Positions 11,908-19,450 of a DNA stretch of 22,955 nt are shown here, piece after piece (position 1 is the stretch's first letter; every line of letters begins with the position of its first letter). The position numbers and the translations under genes were made by a program. The stretch comes from Candidatus Gottesmanbacteria bacterium (GTDB lineage: Bacteria > Patescibacteriota > Microgenomatia > JACPZF01). The stretch is taken from assembly GCA_016195615.1 (NCBI GenBank), contig JACPZF010000014.1, positions 1-22,955 of the forward strand, in the 5' to 3' direction. The notes under the pieces were generated by a model. It worked only from the letters and a program-made list of their open reading frames with translations. It did no database searches and was not told the DNA's origin.

Positions 11908-13195
11908 GATGTTTATATCTTTTAAGTAACAAAGAATTTGAGACAACCGATACTGAACTGGTAGCCATCGCGACTGAGGCAAATATGGGATTTAAAAGAA
12001 GGTGGAAAAATGGATAAAGAATCCCCATAGCTACAGGAATAAGAACAATATTGTAGGCAAATGCCCAGAATAGATTAAGCTTTATAGTACGCATAGTTTT
12101 CTTGGACAAATCGATTGCAGTTGCTACAGACTTTAAGTCTTTATTCACCAGTGTTATATCAGCTGCTTCTATAGCCACATCAGTTCCAGTTCCCATGGCG
12201 ATACCAACGTCTGCGGCGGCAAGAGCTGGTGCATCATTAATACCATCACCAACCATAGCTACTTTCTTTCCTTCCGCATGGATTTTTTTCACCTCAGCCT
12301 CCTTCTGGTCAGGTAATACCTCAGCCAAAACTCGAGTAATACCTACTTTCTTGGCAATAGCATTGGCAGTTCTTTGGTTATCACCAGTAATCATGGCTAC
12401 CTCTACTCCCATTCGTTGAAGCATCTTAACTCCATTTTTTGCAGACTCTTTTACGGTGTCTGCTACAGCCACCAGTCCTGCTAATTTGCCATCAACAGCA
12501 AGCATCATGACCGTTTTCCCTTCATTTTCGAGTCTGGTAATATTTTCGGTATGAGAACCTAAAAAGACATGTTCCCTATCCATAAGCCGTTTGTTACCAA
12601 AGAAAATTTTTTGTTTTTCAACTTCGCCTTTAACCCCATGACCGGCAATGGCCTGAAACTTTGTTACTGGAGAAAGCTTGATCTTTTGTGTTTCAGCTTC
12701 CTTCACAATTGCTTCTGCCAGAGAATGCTCTGACCCCTTCTCAGTAGAGGAGGCAAGTTTAAGAAGTTCATCTTGTCTCATTTTATTTGTTGGTATTACA
12801 TCGGTGACTTCGGGTTTACCGTTCGTTAAAGTGCCTGTTTTATCAAAGATAATGGCTTTTATTTTGTGTGCGGTTTCCAGACTCTCAGCATCTTTAATAA
12901 GAATCCCATGTTCAGCACCCTTTCCAGTACCAACCATAATGGCAGTAGGAGTGGCTAACCCCATGGCACACGGACATGCAATAATCAAAACTCCGACAGT
13001 ATTTAAAATAGCAAAAAGCAGTGCTTGGCTTCCACCAAAGACGTACCATGCGACAAATGTAGCGATAGCCAGCATCAGAACGACGGGGACAAAGTAGGAG
13101 GAAATGAGATCGGCAAGCCGTTGAATAGGCGCTTTGCTGCCCTGAGCCTCTTGGACGAGTTTAATGATTTGCGCGAGCATGGTTTCCTGACCCAT
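11900..13195 (-). CDS. copA: Copper P-type ATPase, C-terminal fragment (P/N domains)
   Basis: This frame carries the C-terminal 431 residues of a P1B-type ATPase. It begins MGQETMLAQIIKLVQEAQG, which is the post-actuator linker. It then has the CPC copper site IACPCAMGLATP (about 72-83), the phosphorylation motif DKTGTLTNGKPEV (D118), the nucleotide-binding SEHSLAEAI (SEHP in most relatives), and GDGINDAPALAAADVGIAMGTGTDVA, followed by two final membrane helices. Everything from the CPC to the C-terminus is intact. The N-terminal half lies in a different frame at 13196-13920, and the actuator domain is missing between them. The ATG at 13195 is an internal codon and has no good ribosome binding site. 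As it stands, the product would not pump copper. Confidence 0.88.
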   Translation of the reverse strand: MGQETMLAQIIKLVQEAQGSKAPIQRLADLISSYFVPVVLMLAIATFVAWYVFGGSQALLFAILNTVGVLIIACPCAMGLATPTAIMVGTGKGAEHGILIKDAESLETAHKIKAIIFDKTGTLTNGKPEVTDVIPTNKMRQDELLKLASSTEKGSEHSLAEAIVKEAETQKIKLSPVTKFQAIAGHGVKGEVEKQKIFFGNKRLMDREHVFLGSHTENITRLENEGKTVMMLAVDGKLAGLVAVADTVKESAKNGVKMLQRMGVEVAMITGDNQRTANAIAKKVGITRVLAEVLPDQKEAEVKKIHAEGKKVAMVGDGINDAPALAAADVGIAMGTGTDVAIEAADITLVNKDLKSVATAIDLSKKTMRTIKLNLFWAFAYNIVLIPVAMGILYPFFHLLLNPIFASVAMATSSVSVVSNSLLLKRYKHHE

Positions 13196-13920
13196 ATTTC
13201 TTTCCCGTTTCGTACTACTCTGGCAGTTTTGGCCTGAAGACCAATAAGTTTTTTAATTGCTTCAGATGTACCAGCTTTGGCTCTGGCTTCAAAATACCGA
13301 CCCAAGAGAATGAGACCAATAATAATAGCTGAGGTATCGAAATAGGGCATAGGATTTATTCCAACACTTTTTATAACCACAGGGAAAATAGTAGCAAGAG
13401 CGGAATACCCATATGCAACGGTTGTACCTATTACTACCAACGTGTCCATGTTGGCAGTACGGTGTTTCAAAGCTGGGATAGTCGCTCGATAAAATATGAG
13501 CCCAGCCCAAAATTGCACCGGTGTAGCAAGCAGCAACTGTACCCAAAAATTCTGGAGTATTGCCGGAGCCGTATTCATGAGTCCGGGAAAACTCCCCCAA
13601 AGAATAAGTCCTCCTAAAATCAAACTGACAATAACCTTATTGCGCAAATCATTCAGGGTTCTTTGCTTTTCCCTTTTCTCTTCATCCTCGGTTTTTGCTT
13701 CCTCTGCAAGCATGGCAGTATAGCCAACGTTTGCGACCGCTGAAGATAGGTGTGTATCTGTCACTTTTTGAGGATCAAATGTTACTGTGGCTTTTTCAGT
13801 AGCGAGATTAACTGTTGCTTCCGTAACTCCATCGACTTTTTTTAGAGTTCGTTCCAATATGCGCACGCAGGAAGCACAATGCATACCTTTAATGGAAAAT
13901 GTCTTTTTTATTTCTGTCAT
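13075..13920 (-). CDS. copA: Copper P-type ATPase, N-terminal fragment (HMA and first membrane helices)
   Basis: The true gene part runs from the ATG at 13920 to about 13197 (roughly 241 residues). An HMA copper-binding domain with GMHCASC (C15, C18) is followed by four membrane helices and the segment DTSAIIIGLILLGRYFEARAKAG. It ends at KTARVVRNGKEI, which opens the actuator domain. From there the frame runs out of register and stops at 13075. The residues normally following, with the TGES dephosphorylation loop, are absent from the DNA. Restoring the frame would only join GKEI to MGQETML. It follows a Cys-rich mini-gene and a cupredoxin gene in the same operon. Confidence 0.88.
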   Translation of the reverse strand: MTEIKKTFSIKGMHCASCVRILERTLKKVDGVTEATVNLATEKATVTFDPQKVTDTHLSSAVANVGYTAMLAEEAKTEDEEKREKQRTLNDLRNKVIVSLILGGLILWGSFPGLMNTAPAILQNFWVQLLLATPVQFWAGLIFYRATIPALKHRTANMDTLVVIGTTVAYGYSALATIFPVVIKSVGINPMPYFDTSAIIIGLILLGRYFEARAKAGTSEAIKKLIGLQAKTARVVRNGKEIWVRKPCSRKSLNSSKRLRAAKRLFNGLPISFPPTLSPSF

Positions 13921-13924
13921 ATTT

Positions 13925-14074
13925 TTATATTTTCTCTTTATTCACCGCATATTTTGTAATTTCTAAATTGCAACTATTGTATTTCTTACACCAAACCTCA
14001 CATTTCTTCGCTAAACCCTTCGTATTGTATGAAAGTCCACATGCAGGGCAGATATAAAGGGCAACTTTTTTCAT
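13925..14074 (-). CDS. Small Cys-rich protein, probable zinc-ribbon-like
   Basis: A 49-residue frame reads MKKVALYICPACGLSYNTKG and continues LAKKCEVWCKKYNSCNLEITKY. It contains CPAC, then a C-x3-C-x5-C cluster. The pattern CPxCG-[YH]-x...C-x-AWC-x..SCNLEI is, from memory, shared by tiny proteins found in metal-resistance operons; function is unknown. The ATG at 14074 lies one base behind the cupredoxin stop, and the stop is five bases before the CopA start, so it is embedded in the operon. The Cys content and location suggest copper or zinc binding. Confidence 0.72.
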   Translation of the reverse strand: MKKVALYICPACGLSYNTKGLAKKCEVWCKKYNSCNLEITKYAVNKEKI

Positions 14075-14075
14075 A

Positions 14076-14438
14076 CTATTCTTTTACAATAATTTTTCCA
14101 TGAAACATATTCATACCACAGTGGAAATTAAACACACCAGATTCAGTTGGTGTTATTTCAATTTCAACTTTTTTATTCAAGGGCAAGTACTTTTTAATCT
14201 TAAAATCCGGGAGAATAAATTCCTCTAAACAAGTCGAGGGATCACGGCGTATTAAATTAATTTTAGTGGTTTTCTCTTTAGAAATTGAGATTGTGCTTGG
14301 AGAATAACCGCCTTCGACAATAATATCGATGCTTCCTGAAACTACCACTATATCATCTTTTTTCATAAGGAAAAACCAATACGTAAATGCAATACCGCCA
14401 GCGCCAAATAGAATAACTAAAATTTTATCTGGGCTCAT
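14076..14438 (-). CDS. Membrane-anchored cupredoxin
   Basis: The 120-residue protein has one N-terminal membrane anchor (about 5-25) and a cupredoxin domain outside the cell. The C-terminal copper-loop motif is FHCGMNMFHGKIIV, with C107, M109/M111 and H113 as candidate ligands. A second Cys lies in DPSTCLEEF (C70), and an STISISKEKTTKINL strand precedes it. Domain type resembles the Cupredoxin_1 group rather than plastocyanin proper. A good AAGGAGT ribosome site is six bases before the ATG, which overlaps the end of the csoR remnant (ATGA). It probably binds or buffers copper at the cell surface for the operon. Confidence 0.82.
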   Translation of the reverse strand: MSPDKILVILFGAGGIAFTYWFFLMKKDDIVVVSGSIDIIVEGGYSPSTISISKEKTTKINLIRRDPSTCLEEFILPDFKIKKYLPLNKKVEIEITPTESGVFNFHCGMNMFHGKIIVKE

Positions 14439-14731
14439 GGATTACTCCTTTTAAATACATTCATAACTTCAATAATGGCTTCATCTTTTTTACCTTTTTT
14501 CATCGTATCTGCAACACATTTTTTAGGTGATTTTCCAAAAGTAAATGATCCACCTTTTTAATACCAGGCTGGATTGCTTTAGGCTACATGATTACGTCTA
14601 TGCAATAAGCCCCTTCTTCAACCATTTTAATCACTTTATCCAAGTGGCTGCGAGCTATCTTTAAGCGATGAAGTCTTCGTTCTTTTGCGTATTTTGGTCT
14701 ATATGTCGTACCACCGGGTGGACTATTTCAT
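14435..14731 (-). pseudogene. csoR: Degraded copper-sensing repressor CsoR
   Basis: The frames on the minus strand, joined, give a CsoR-like protein: YRPKYAKERRLHRLKIARSH, then MVEEGAYCIDVIM, PGIKKVDHLLLENHLK, and CVADTMKKGKKDEAIIEVMN up to the cupredoxin start. The copper ligands of the family (Cys in YCIDV, His in ENH, Cys in CVAD) are all recognisable. Lesions: a frame change just behind the ATG at 14731, a TAG directly after DVIM, and a second frame change between ENHLK and CVAD. Total length of about 99 codons agrees with CsoR. The remnant is thus recent enough to read but cannot make a repressor. Confidence 0.85.
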
Positions 14732-14753
14732 AACAAAAAGTTTCTTGTCAAGA

Positions 14754-15272
14754 CTATATGGGCGCTTGTTCTGGACCACGATCCCGATTCGTTTCAAAAA
14801 ATTCCATGATTTGTTTTTCGTCAATTGTTCTTAATTTTAACACTCTTCCCCAAGAGCTTAAGGCTACTGGCACGTCCAAACTTTTTCTCTGAGTCATAAT
14901 CTTTTTGCCACCTGAAGCTTTATAATATATTTTCTTCAGTGTATCTATATCTCCACTTGGTAGGTCAGGATTGTGCCAAAGAATTATGGCTCCGTGTTCT
15001 AGACTATGAACGAGATTGCCGTCAGCGGGTGCTTTGTCATATATCCCGGCATCTTGAGGTCGCGCGTAGTGATCTCCACCTGCCGGAGGGTTTGAGTTAT
15101 AGTCAATTTTTGTTGTGTCGGGGACATGATTTCTACTCTCAATGGCTACTTCTTGACCGACTAGCGGCTTACTTGAGCGTTCACCCTGCTTCGTCGCCCA
15201 ATACACGCCTCCAACTAAAATGACAAGTGTTGCAAGGCCAGTGGAAATGATTACTTTCTTGTCTGTGCTCAT
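14754..15272 (-). CDS. DUF3105 family protein, membrane anchored
   Basis: The 172-residue protein has one N-terminal membrane segment (about 8-26) and a DUF3105 domain: the typical YNSNPPAGGDHYARPQDAG, then LVHSLEHGAIILWHNPD with conserved His, and MTQRKSLDVPVALSSWGRVL. The His-rich motifs (HY, VH, EHG, WH) suggest metal binding, but no activity is established. The ATG has AAGGA nine bases upstream. It lies between the free HMA protein and the csoR remnant in the copper island, consistent with a role at the cell surface. Confidence 0.85.
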   Translation of the reverse strand: MSTDKKVIISTGLATLVILVGGVYWATKQGERSSKPLVGQEVAIESRNHVPDTTKIDYNSNPPAGGDHYARPQDAGIYDKAPADGNLVHSLEHGAIILWHNPDLPSGDIDTLKKIYYKASGGKKIMTQRKSLDVPVALSSWGRVLKLRTIDEKQIMEFFETNRDRGPEQAPI

Positions 15273-15281
15273 GATGTGTCC

Positions 15282-15494
15282 TTAGGCGGCGATAACTTTA
15301 TATTCTGCCAGACTTTCAATTTCTTTTACGAAAGCCGGCCAATCAAGACAGTCTTTGTGATCAATAATTGTTTTTCCTGTTTTAAAATCAACTGATGCAT
15401 GAGCCACACAGAGATTTTCTTTCGCCACTTCCTCAATGAGGGCTTTACACGACGTGCAGTGAGTGCCGGCAATAGTGATTATTTTCTTTTTCAT
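15282..15494 (-). CDS. Free heavy-metal-associated (HMA) domain protein
   Basis: The 70-residue protein is a single HMA domain. The metal loop is GTHCTSC (C13, C16) in place of the common GMHCxxC, followed by a helix (KALIEEVAKEN), a VDFKTGKTIIDH strand and a C-terminal helix. It could act as a cytoplasmic copper chaperone that hands Cu(I) to the neighbouring ATPase or HMA-TauE fusion. A further Cys in HKDCLDW is unusual. The gene starts six bases behind the fusion gene and precedes the DUF3105 gene, so it is part of the operon. Confidence 0.85.
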   Translation of the reverse strand: MKKKIITIAGTHCTSCKALIEEVAKENLCVAHASVDFKTGKTIIDHKDCLDWPAFVKEIESLAEYKVIAA

Positions 15495-15500
15495 AATTTT

Positions 15501-17255
15501 TTAATCAATGACATTAAATTGAGCCATTTGTCCTCCCATACTACACGTCATAACGAGCGTACCGGTCTCGGTAGGAGTGAAGTTTGCCTTTACCGTACCG
15601 ACTTTCATAGGAATGGTAACGTTGTATTTAGGGATGGCCCAGACTGACATACAGCCGCCAAGCTGCACCTGATCATCAATAGACAATTCAACTGGCGTGC
15701 CCTTTTTGACGGTCAGCGAACGAGGGTAAATTCCGCGCTCACGTGATATTTCGAGAGTGACTTGTTGAGCTTTTATGCAATCGGAAATGTTGGGGTCACA
15801 TACTCGCTGTGCGATACTGTCTCCAGAAGAATTGTTTAAAGTTGCAGGAACAATCCCTAGTGTGTTTTCAACAACGGTAAATGTTGAACCTCTGGTGGTC
15901 ATTCCCATCGTGCAACTGAATGGAATCATTCCAGTCGATTGTGGGGTAAAATTGATCACTGTTTCTCCCTGACGAGACAAGTATTGCGTGATACCAAGCG
16001 TTGGTACGGTTACAACTTGTGCACAGCCTTCCGCTTTTGACCCATCAATATGCCATTCAACCGGAACATCTTTTAGCACCTTGAACTGATACGGAAAATA
16101 GTTGAGTCCGGTTACTTTCATATTGATAATTTGTTTTCCACCTATGACCTGTACATTTGTATCTGTCGCGGCTAAAACAGCGCCGGAATTGTTTTGCAAG
16201 CTAGGAATTGCAATATTTACTCCTGCAAGATTTAATCCATTGCTGACATTGAAAAATCCCAACATGATAACAACGACTCCAGCGAACTTTAAGAAATAGT
16301 TTTGAATCGTCCCTTTAATAAAGCTGGAAATTGCAGATAAAGACAAAAGGGCCGGTAATGTTCCCAGCGAAAAAGCAAGCATCGTCAATGCGCCGGTAAC
16401 AGGATCGCCTTTACTTAACACATAAAGCTGAAGTGCTTGGGTAAATCCGCAGGGCAAAAAGAACGTTGAAGCACCAAGAATGAATGGGCCGGCTTTGCTT
16501 TCACCCTCACTCATCTGGTGGACTTTATGGGCAATAAATTTAGGCATCTTCGGCTGAAAGCGACGCATCCAGGGAAAAAGTTTTAAGAGCTGAAAGCCCA
16601 AAACAATCATTACCAAACTTGCCCCAATACTGACAAAACCATTAATTCTGGGTGAGAGTGTCAGAACTGATCCAAGTGCACCAATAACTCCTCCCAAAAG
16701 GGTGTAAGAAACAACGCGGCCGATATTAAAATAAATATTGGGTTTGAATTTCTGCCAACCAGATTGATAGGGATTTTGCTCATTATATTTAGCAGCTACA
16801 GCCAGAAGTAATCCGCCGGTTACAGCAATGCAGGTGGACATGGCTGCTACCAGTCCAATCAGAAAGATAAATCCATAGCTCATGTTGTCTGTAATACCAA
16901 TATGAGGTACGAGATTAAACTGCTTTCCGATAAGATAAACTGCTACAACGATTAGGAATATTGCGCCTATTTGAAAATAATCTTTTTGAGTATTAACGTG
17001 ATCTCCATTATCATTTACGATTCCCTGATCAGTACTAGACGCAATGCTATAGCCATTTTCAGCAATCGTATTTTGTAATGCTGTTAAATTTGGGTCGAAA
17101 GAACAGTAAAGAGTAGCAACCCCGTCAACGTGACTTACGTTTACCTTTTCTACCCCAGCTACTTTTTTGAATTTACGCTCAATTAACACCTCACAGCTGG
17201 CACAGTGCATGCCTTTAATGTTGAGTTTTACTTTTTTAAGGTGTTGATCGCCCAT
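15501..17255 (-). CDS. HMA - TauE/SafE-like membrane domain - tandem cupredoxin fusion
   Basis: The 584-residue protein has an N-terminal HMA domain with GMHCASC (C18, C21), then a membrane core of about six to seven helices (about 90-350). The core contains STCIAVTGGLLLA, the INIGR-like FNIGRVVSYTLLGG and FFLPCGFTQALQLY, which are typical of the DsbD-like/TauE-SafE-type family. Two cupredoxin domains follow: VIGGKQIINMKVTGLNYFPY to FSCTMGMTTRG, and EISRERGIYPRS to MTCSMGGQMAQF. The CTMGM and CSMGG loops supply Cys and Met ligands. The layout suggests that copper or electrons pass from cytoplasmic HMA through the membrane to extracellular cupredoxins. Architecture is clear; the transported species is inferred. 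Confidence 0.87.
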   Translation of the reverse strand: MGDQHLKKVKLNIKGMHCASCEVLIERKFKKVAGVEKVNVSHVDGVATLYCSFDPNLTALQNTIAENGYSIASSTDQGIVNDNGDHVNTQKDYFQIGAIFLIVVAVYLIGKQFNLVPHIGITDNMSYGFIFLIGLVAAMSTCIAVTGGLLLAVAAKYNEQNPYQSGWQKFKPNIYFNIGRVVSYTLLGGVIGALGSVLTLSPRINGFVSIGASLVMIVLGFQLLKLFPWMRRFQPKMPKFIAHKVHQMSEGESKAGPFILGASTFFLPCGFTQALQLYVLSKGDPVTGALTMLAFSLGTLPALLSLSAISSFIKGTIQNYFLKFAGVVVIMLGFFNVSNGLNLAGVNIAIPSLQNNSGAVLAATDTNVQVIGGKQIINMKVTGLNYFPYQFKVLKDVPVEWHIDGSKAEGCAQVVTVPTLGITQYLSRQGETVINFTPQSTGMIPFSCTMGMTTRGSTFTVVENTLGIVPATLNNSSGDSIAQRVCDPNISDCIKAQQVTLEISRERGIYPRSLTVKKGTPVELSIDDQVQLGGCMSVWAIPKYNVTIPMKVGTVKANFTPTETGTLVMTCSMGGQMAQFNVID

Positions 17256-17259
17256 AGAT

Positions 17260-18027
17260 TTATGATTCCTTTAACATTTGGTCAATTGCGTCTTTGAATT
17301 GCTCAAAAGGAACAGCTCCGGGGATAGATTGGGTTTTACCAGTCTTAGTGTCTAAAAGAATGTTTCCTGGTGTACCCGTAACTCCGGCTTTTGTGCCAGC
17401 TGTTTCGTCATCTTGAACATATTTTGAGTATTTACCGCTATCCAGACAACTTTTAAACTTAGTTTGATCCACTCCGATTTCCTGCGCTAACGGTCCAAGC
17501 TTATCCAAAGCAAAACCAGTTCCATTTGATATCGTTCTTGCAAAGATTGCGTCGACAAACTTCCAAAATGCGTCATTGCCACCTAATTCATTTACGCATT
17601 CAGACGCTTCTGCTTCTTTTTGCGCATTGGTATGAAATGATAGTGGGAATTGGCGATAGACCCATGCCACTTGGCCTTTGTACGTGTCCACTATTTTTTG
17701 AGCAGTTGGATGAAACCTTTTACAGAATGGACACTCATGGTCTGAATATTCAATGAGCAGGATGCGAGCTTTTCTATCGCCTCTTAAGTGATCTGTAGAT
17801 TTCAATTTTTCAACCTGATCAGCGCTTCCATAGGCTACTGGTGCTGCTGGTGTATTCGGAGCCGCTACTCGGGGGTTGGGCTGGCTTGCCCCAACACTAA
17901 CTTGTGGGTTTGCTGAACCAGAAGTTGTTCCTTTTTCTAAATATCCAACCTTTGTATACAGCGAGCCAATCACAAATGAAGCGATAATCAAAATTACTAC
18001 CAAAATTGGAGAGCTACTCAACTTCAT
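17260..18027 (-). CDS. Membrane-anchored DsbA/thioredoxin_4-like protein (copy 1)
   Basis: The 255-residue protein has a membrane anchor (about 7-24), a Pro/Ala/Ser-rich linker and a thioredoxin-like domain. Its active site is HECPFCKRFH (C99, C102). The cis-Pro loop is GVTGTPGNIL, and the inserted helical part contains NAQKEAEASECVNELGGND. It probably oxidises or isomerises thiols in exported proteins. It is the first gene of the copper island behind a BlaI-type operator and has a close paralogue at 19527-20291 with CPFC. The gene ends four bases before the HMA-TauE gene. The nearly leaderless start (11 bases from the -10) is notable. Confidence 0.88.
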   Translation of the reverse strand: MKLSSSPILVVILIIASFVIGSLYTKVGYLEKGTTSGSANPQVSVGASQPNPRVAAPNTPAAPVAYGSADQVEKLKSTDHLRGDRKARILLIEYSDHECPFCKRFHPTAQKIVDTYKGQVAWVYRQFPLSFHTNAQKEAEASECVNELGGNDAFWKFVDAIFARTISNGTGFALDKLGPLAQEIGVDQTKFKSCLDSGKYSKYVQDDETAGTKAGVTGTPGNILLDTKTGKTQSIPGAVPFEQFKDAIDQMLKES

Positions 18028-18030
18028 ATC

Positions 18031-18067
18031 TACTACAAATAGTAGTAAGTATTCATATCAATGTCAA
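18031..18067 (-). promoter_or_regulatory. Promoter and BlaI/CopY-type operator of the copper island
   Basis: On the minus strand TTGACA (18067-18062), a 17-bp spacer and TACTAT (18044-18039) form a strong promoter. An imperfect palindrome, TACTACAAATAGTAGTA on the plus strand (18031-18047), covers the -10 and reaches to three bases before the ATG. It matches the BlaI/MecI/CopY operator type (TACTACA...TGTAGTA). Confidence 0.82.
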
Positions 18068-18075
18068 GAGTCTAG

Positions 18076-19083
18076 TTATTGAACTGAGGAAAACGCAGGT
18101 GTCATAGGAGCATGAGGGATAGAAATGTTAGAAAGTTTTGAATACGGGAAGACTGTCTTATTTTCTCTGCACCATGCCGAACATGAATCATTTTGTAGAC
18201 ATACCATCATGACATCATTCCCATAATCGTGTGTCTTCACTGCTTGCACGGGCGCAATAACCAGTGCCATAAAGGCTCCAATTGAAAGAATACTAATAAC
18301 TATATTAAGCATGCTAAATTTCATAAAATAATAGTCTTTATTGGTCAGCGCTTTAATTCGCATTTCCAGCGTTTCATGGTCTGCAAGTGCAGGAGTAAAT
18401 ACGTATTGTTCTATTGGTTCGTACAACAAAAGCTTTTTTAATACTGAAACTAGTGATTGAGAAGTACCAAGACCATTGGTAGCCTGATAATCTGCTTTAA
18501 TTTCGCGCTCAATCTGGTAACTATGGATAAGATCCGCCAGGAGTGGGAAGAAAGGAAATAGCGATTTGGCAATTTCAGCAAATAACATAGTAAGGCCATC
18601 TTTGTAGTCCAAATGGTATTGTTCGTGTCGCAAGATTGCTTCAAGCTCAGACGTGTTCATCATATTAAAAAGAGCGGTAGAGATATAAATTTTGGGATGC
18701 CAGATGCCATGACAAAAGGCAAATGGTTTACTACTACTTACAAGGAATGCTTTATCTCGTAAGTTCAATGTATCTACCAACTGGTTAAATACTTCATCGA
18801 GACGAGTTTGCGCGTGAAGTTTTCTTCTAAAAGAAACTACCTTGACATAGGACACCATAAGTTTGGTAATTGCGTATCCCACTAAAAGAAACAGCAGACC
18901 TGTTAAAAAAGTGCCTATCCCACCCGGAATCCGCATTGAAAACGAGTGGAGTGCGGTCTGACAGTAATATATGGTGTGTTGCAGAAGAATCGGTAAGAAT
19001 TTTTGAGAAACGATAAAAATCCCTGCCCCCAGAAGGACAAATAAACTGGCAAATGCCAGAAAATACTTACTTGGTTTTATCAT
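18076..19083 (-). CDS. M56-family (BlaR1-like) membrane metalloprotease sensor
   Basis: BlaR1/MecR1-type proteins sense a signal outside the cell and activate a zinc protease that relieves BlaI repression. The 335-residue protein has membrane helices near 8-26, 55-80 and in the C-terminal third, and the zinc site HEQYH (153-157) in AILRHEQYHLDYKD, with a downstream EREIKADYQA providing the third ligand. After the last helix there is only a short extracellular tail, with MMVCLQNDSCSAWCRENK; the penicillin-binding domain of BlaR1 is absent. The start at 19083 overlaps the blaI end by 17 bp, whereas the longer frame from 19260 reads through blaI. The signal is probably a metal or thiol stress rather than a beta-lactam. 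Confidence 0.85.
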   Translation of the reverse strand: MIKPSKYFLAFASLFVLLGAGIFIVSQKFLPILLQHTIYYCQTALHSFSMRIPGGIGTFLTGLLFLLVGYAITKLMVSYVKVVSFRRKLHAQTRLDEVFNQLVDTLNLRDKAFLVSSSKPFAFCHGIWHPKIYISTALFNMMNTSELEAILRHEQYHLDYKDGLTMLFAEIAKSLFPFFPLLADLIHSYQIEREIKADYQATNGLGTSQSLVSVLKKLLLYEPIEQYVFTPALADHETLEMRIKALTNKDYYFMKFSMLNIVISILSIGAFMALVIAPVQAVKTHDYGNDVMMVCLQNDSCSAWCRENKTVFPYSKLSNISIPHAPMTPAFSSVQ

Positions 19084-19447
19084 ATGCCTCAAGAAGCTCA
19101 AATAAATATTCCTTTTTCTTCTTGGGGAGCTTGTCAATTGACTCCGCAAACGAAGCCAGACCCACATTGCCAAAAGAATTAAAAAATTTACTGATAAATA
19201 ATTGGGCCAGGTTTTTGCTATATGTTTCCTTGGAGAGTTTTGCAGAATAAATGAAAGCAATACCTTCTCTTTTTCGTATTACCAAACCTTTTTCGTGGAG
19301 TCTTTGAAGAATGGTAGCAACAGTAGTATATGCGAGCTGTTTTTTTTTATTTATCTTCTCTAATACGTCCCGCACGGAGCAGCTCTGAAGCTCCCAGACA
19401 ATAGTCATTGCTGTTTGCTCTAATTCGCTAAGTTGTCTCGTATTCAT
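19067..19447 (-). CDS. BlaI/MecI/CopY-family winged-helix repressor
   Basis: The 126-residue repressor begins MNTRQLSELEQTAMTIVWEL, continues with SCSVRDVLEKINKKKQLAYTTVATILQRLHEKGLVIRKREG (winged helix, recognition helix around LAYTTVATILQRL) and ends with a helical dimerisation part (about 70-126). No CopY-type CxCx4CxC metal site is present, so it should be released by cleavage through the M56 partner rather than by metal binding. FFNSFGN around residues 88-94 is a possible cleavage region, by analogy with BlaI only. It is co-transcribed with the M56 gene, and the operator at 19451-19467 indicates autoregulation. Confidence 0.9.
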   Translation of the reverse strand: MNTRQLSELEQTAMTIVWELQSCSVRDVLEKINKKKQLAYTTVATILQRLHEKGLVIRKREGIAFIYSAKLSKETYSKNLAQLFISKFFNSFGNVGLASFAESIDKLPKKKKEYLFELLEAYDKTK

Positions 19448-19450
19448 ACC

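Noticed and set aside
13075..13195. Functional overlap of two frames in CopA through programmed frameshifting
   Set aside because: Even with the frame restored the actuator domain would be missing, so a frameshift cannot yield a normal ATPase.
14746..14751. TTGACA on the minus strand as a promoter for the cupredoxin-copA block
   Set aside because: The best -10 at 17 bp (AAATAG) lies inside the csoR remnant and is poor; the block is more simply read from the BlaI-controlled promoter.
14439..14753. Readthrough of TAG in csoR as a possible recoded codon
   Set aside because: The gene also has two frame changes, and other genes in the window use TAG as a normal stop (for example DPPR-synthase-like and AbiEii genes), so recoding is not needed.
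18076..19447. Beta-lactam resistance sensing by the BlaI/M56 pair
   Set aside because: The M56 protein has no penicillin-binding domain, there is no beta-lactamase or PBP gene nearby, and all downstream genes are for metals and thiols.
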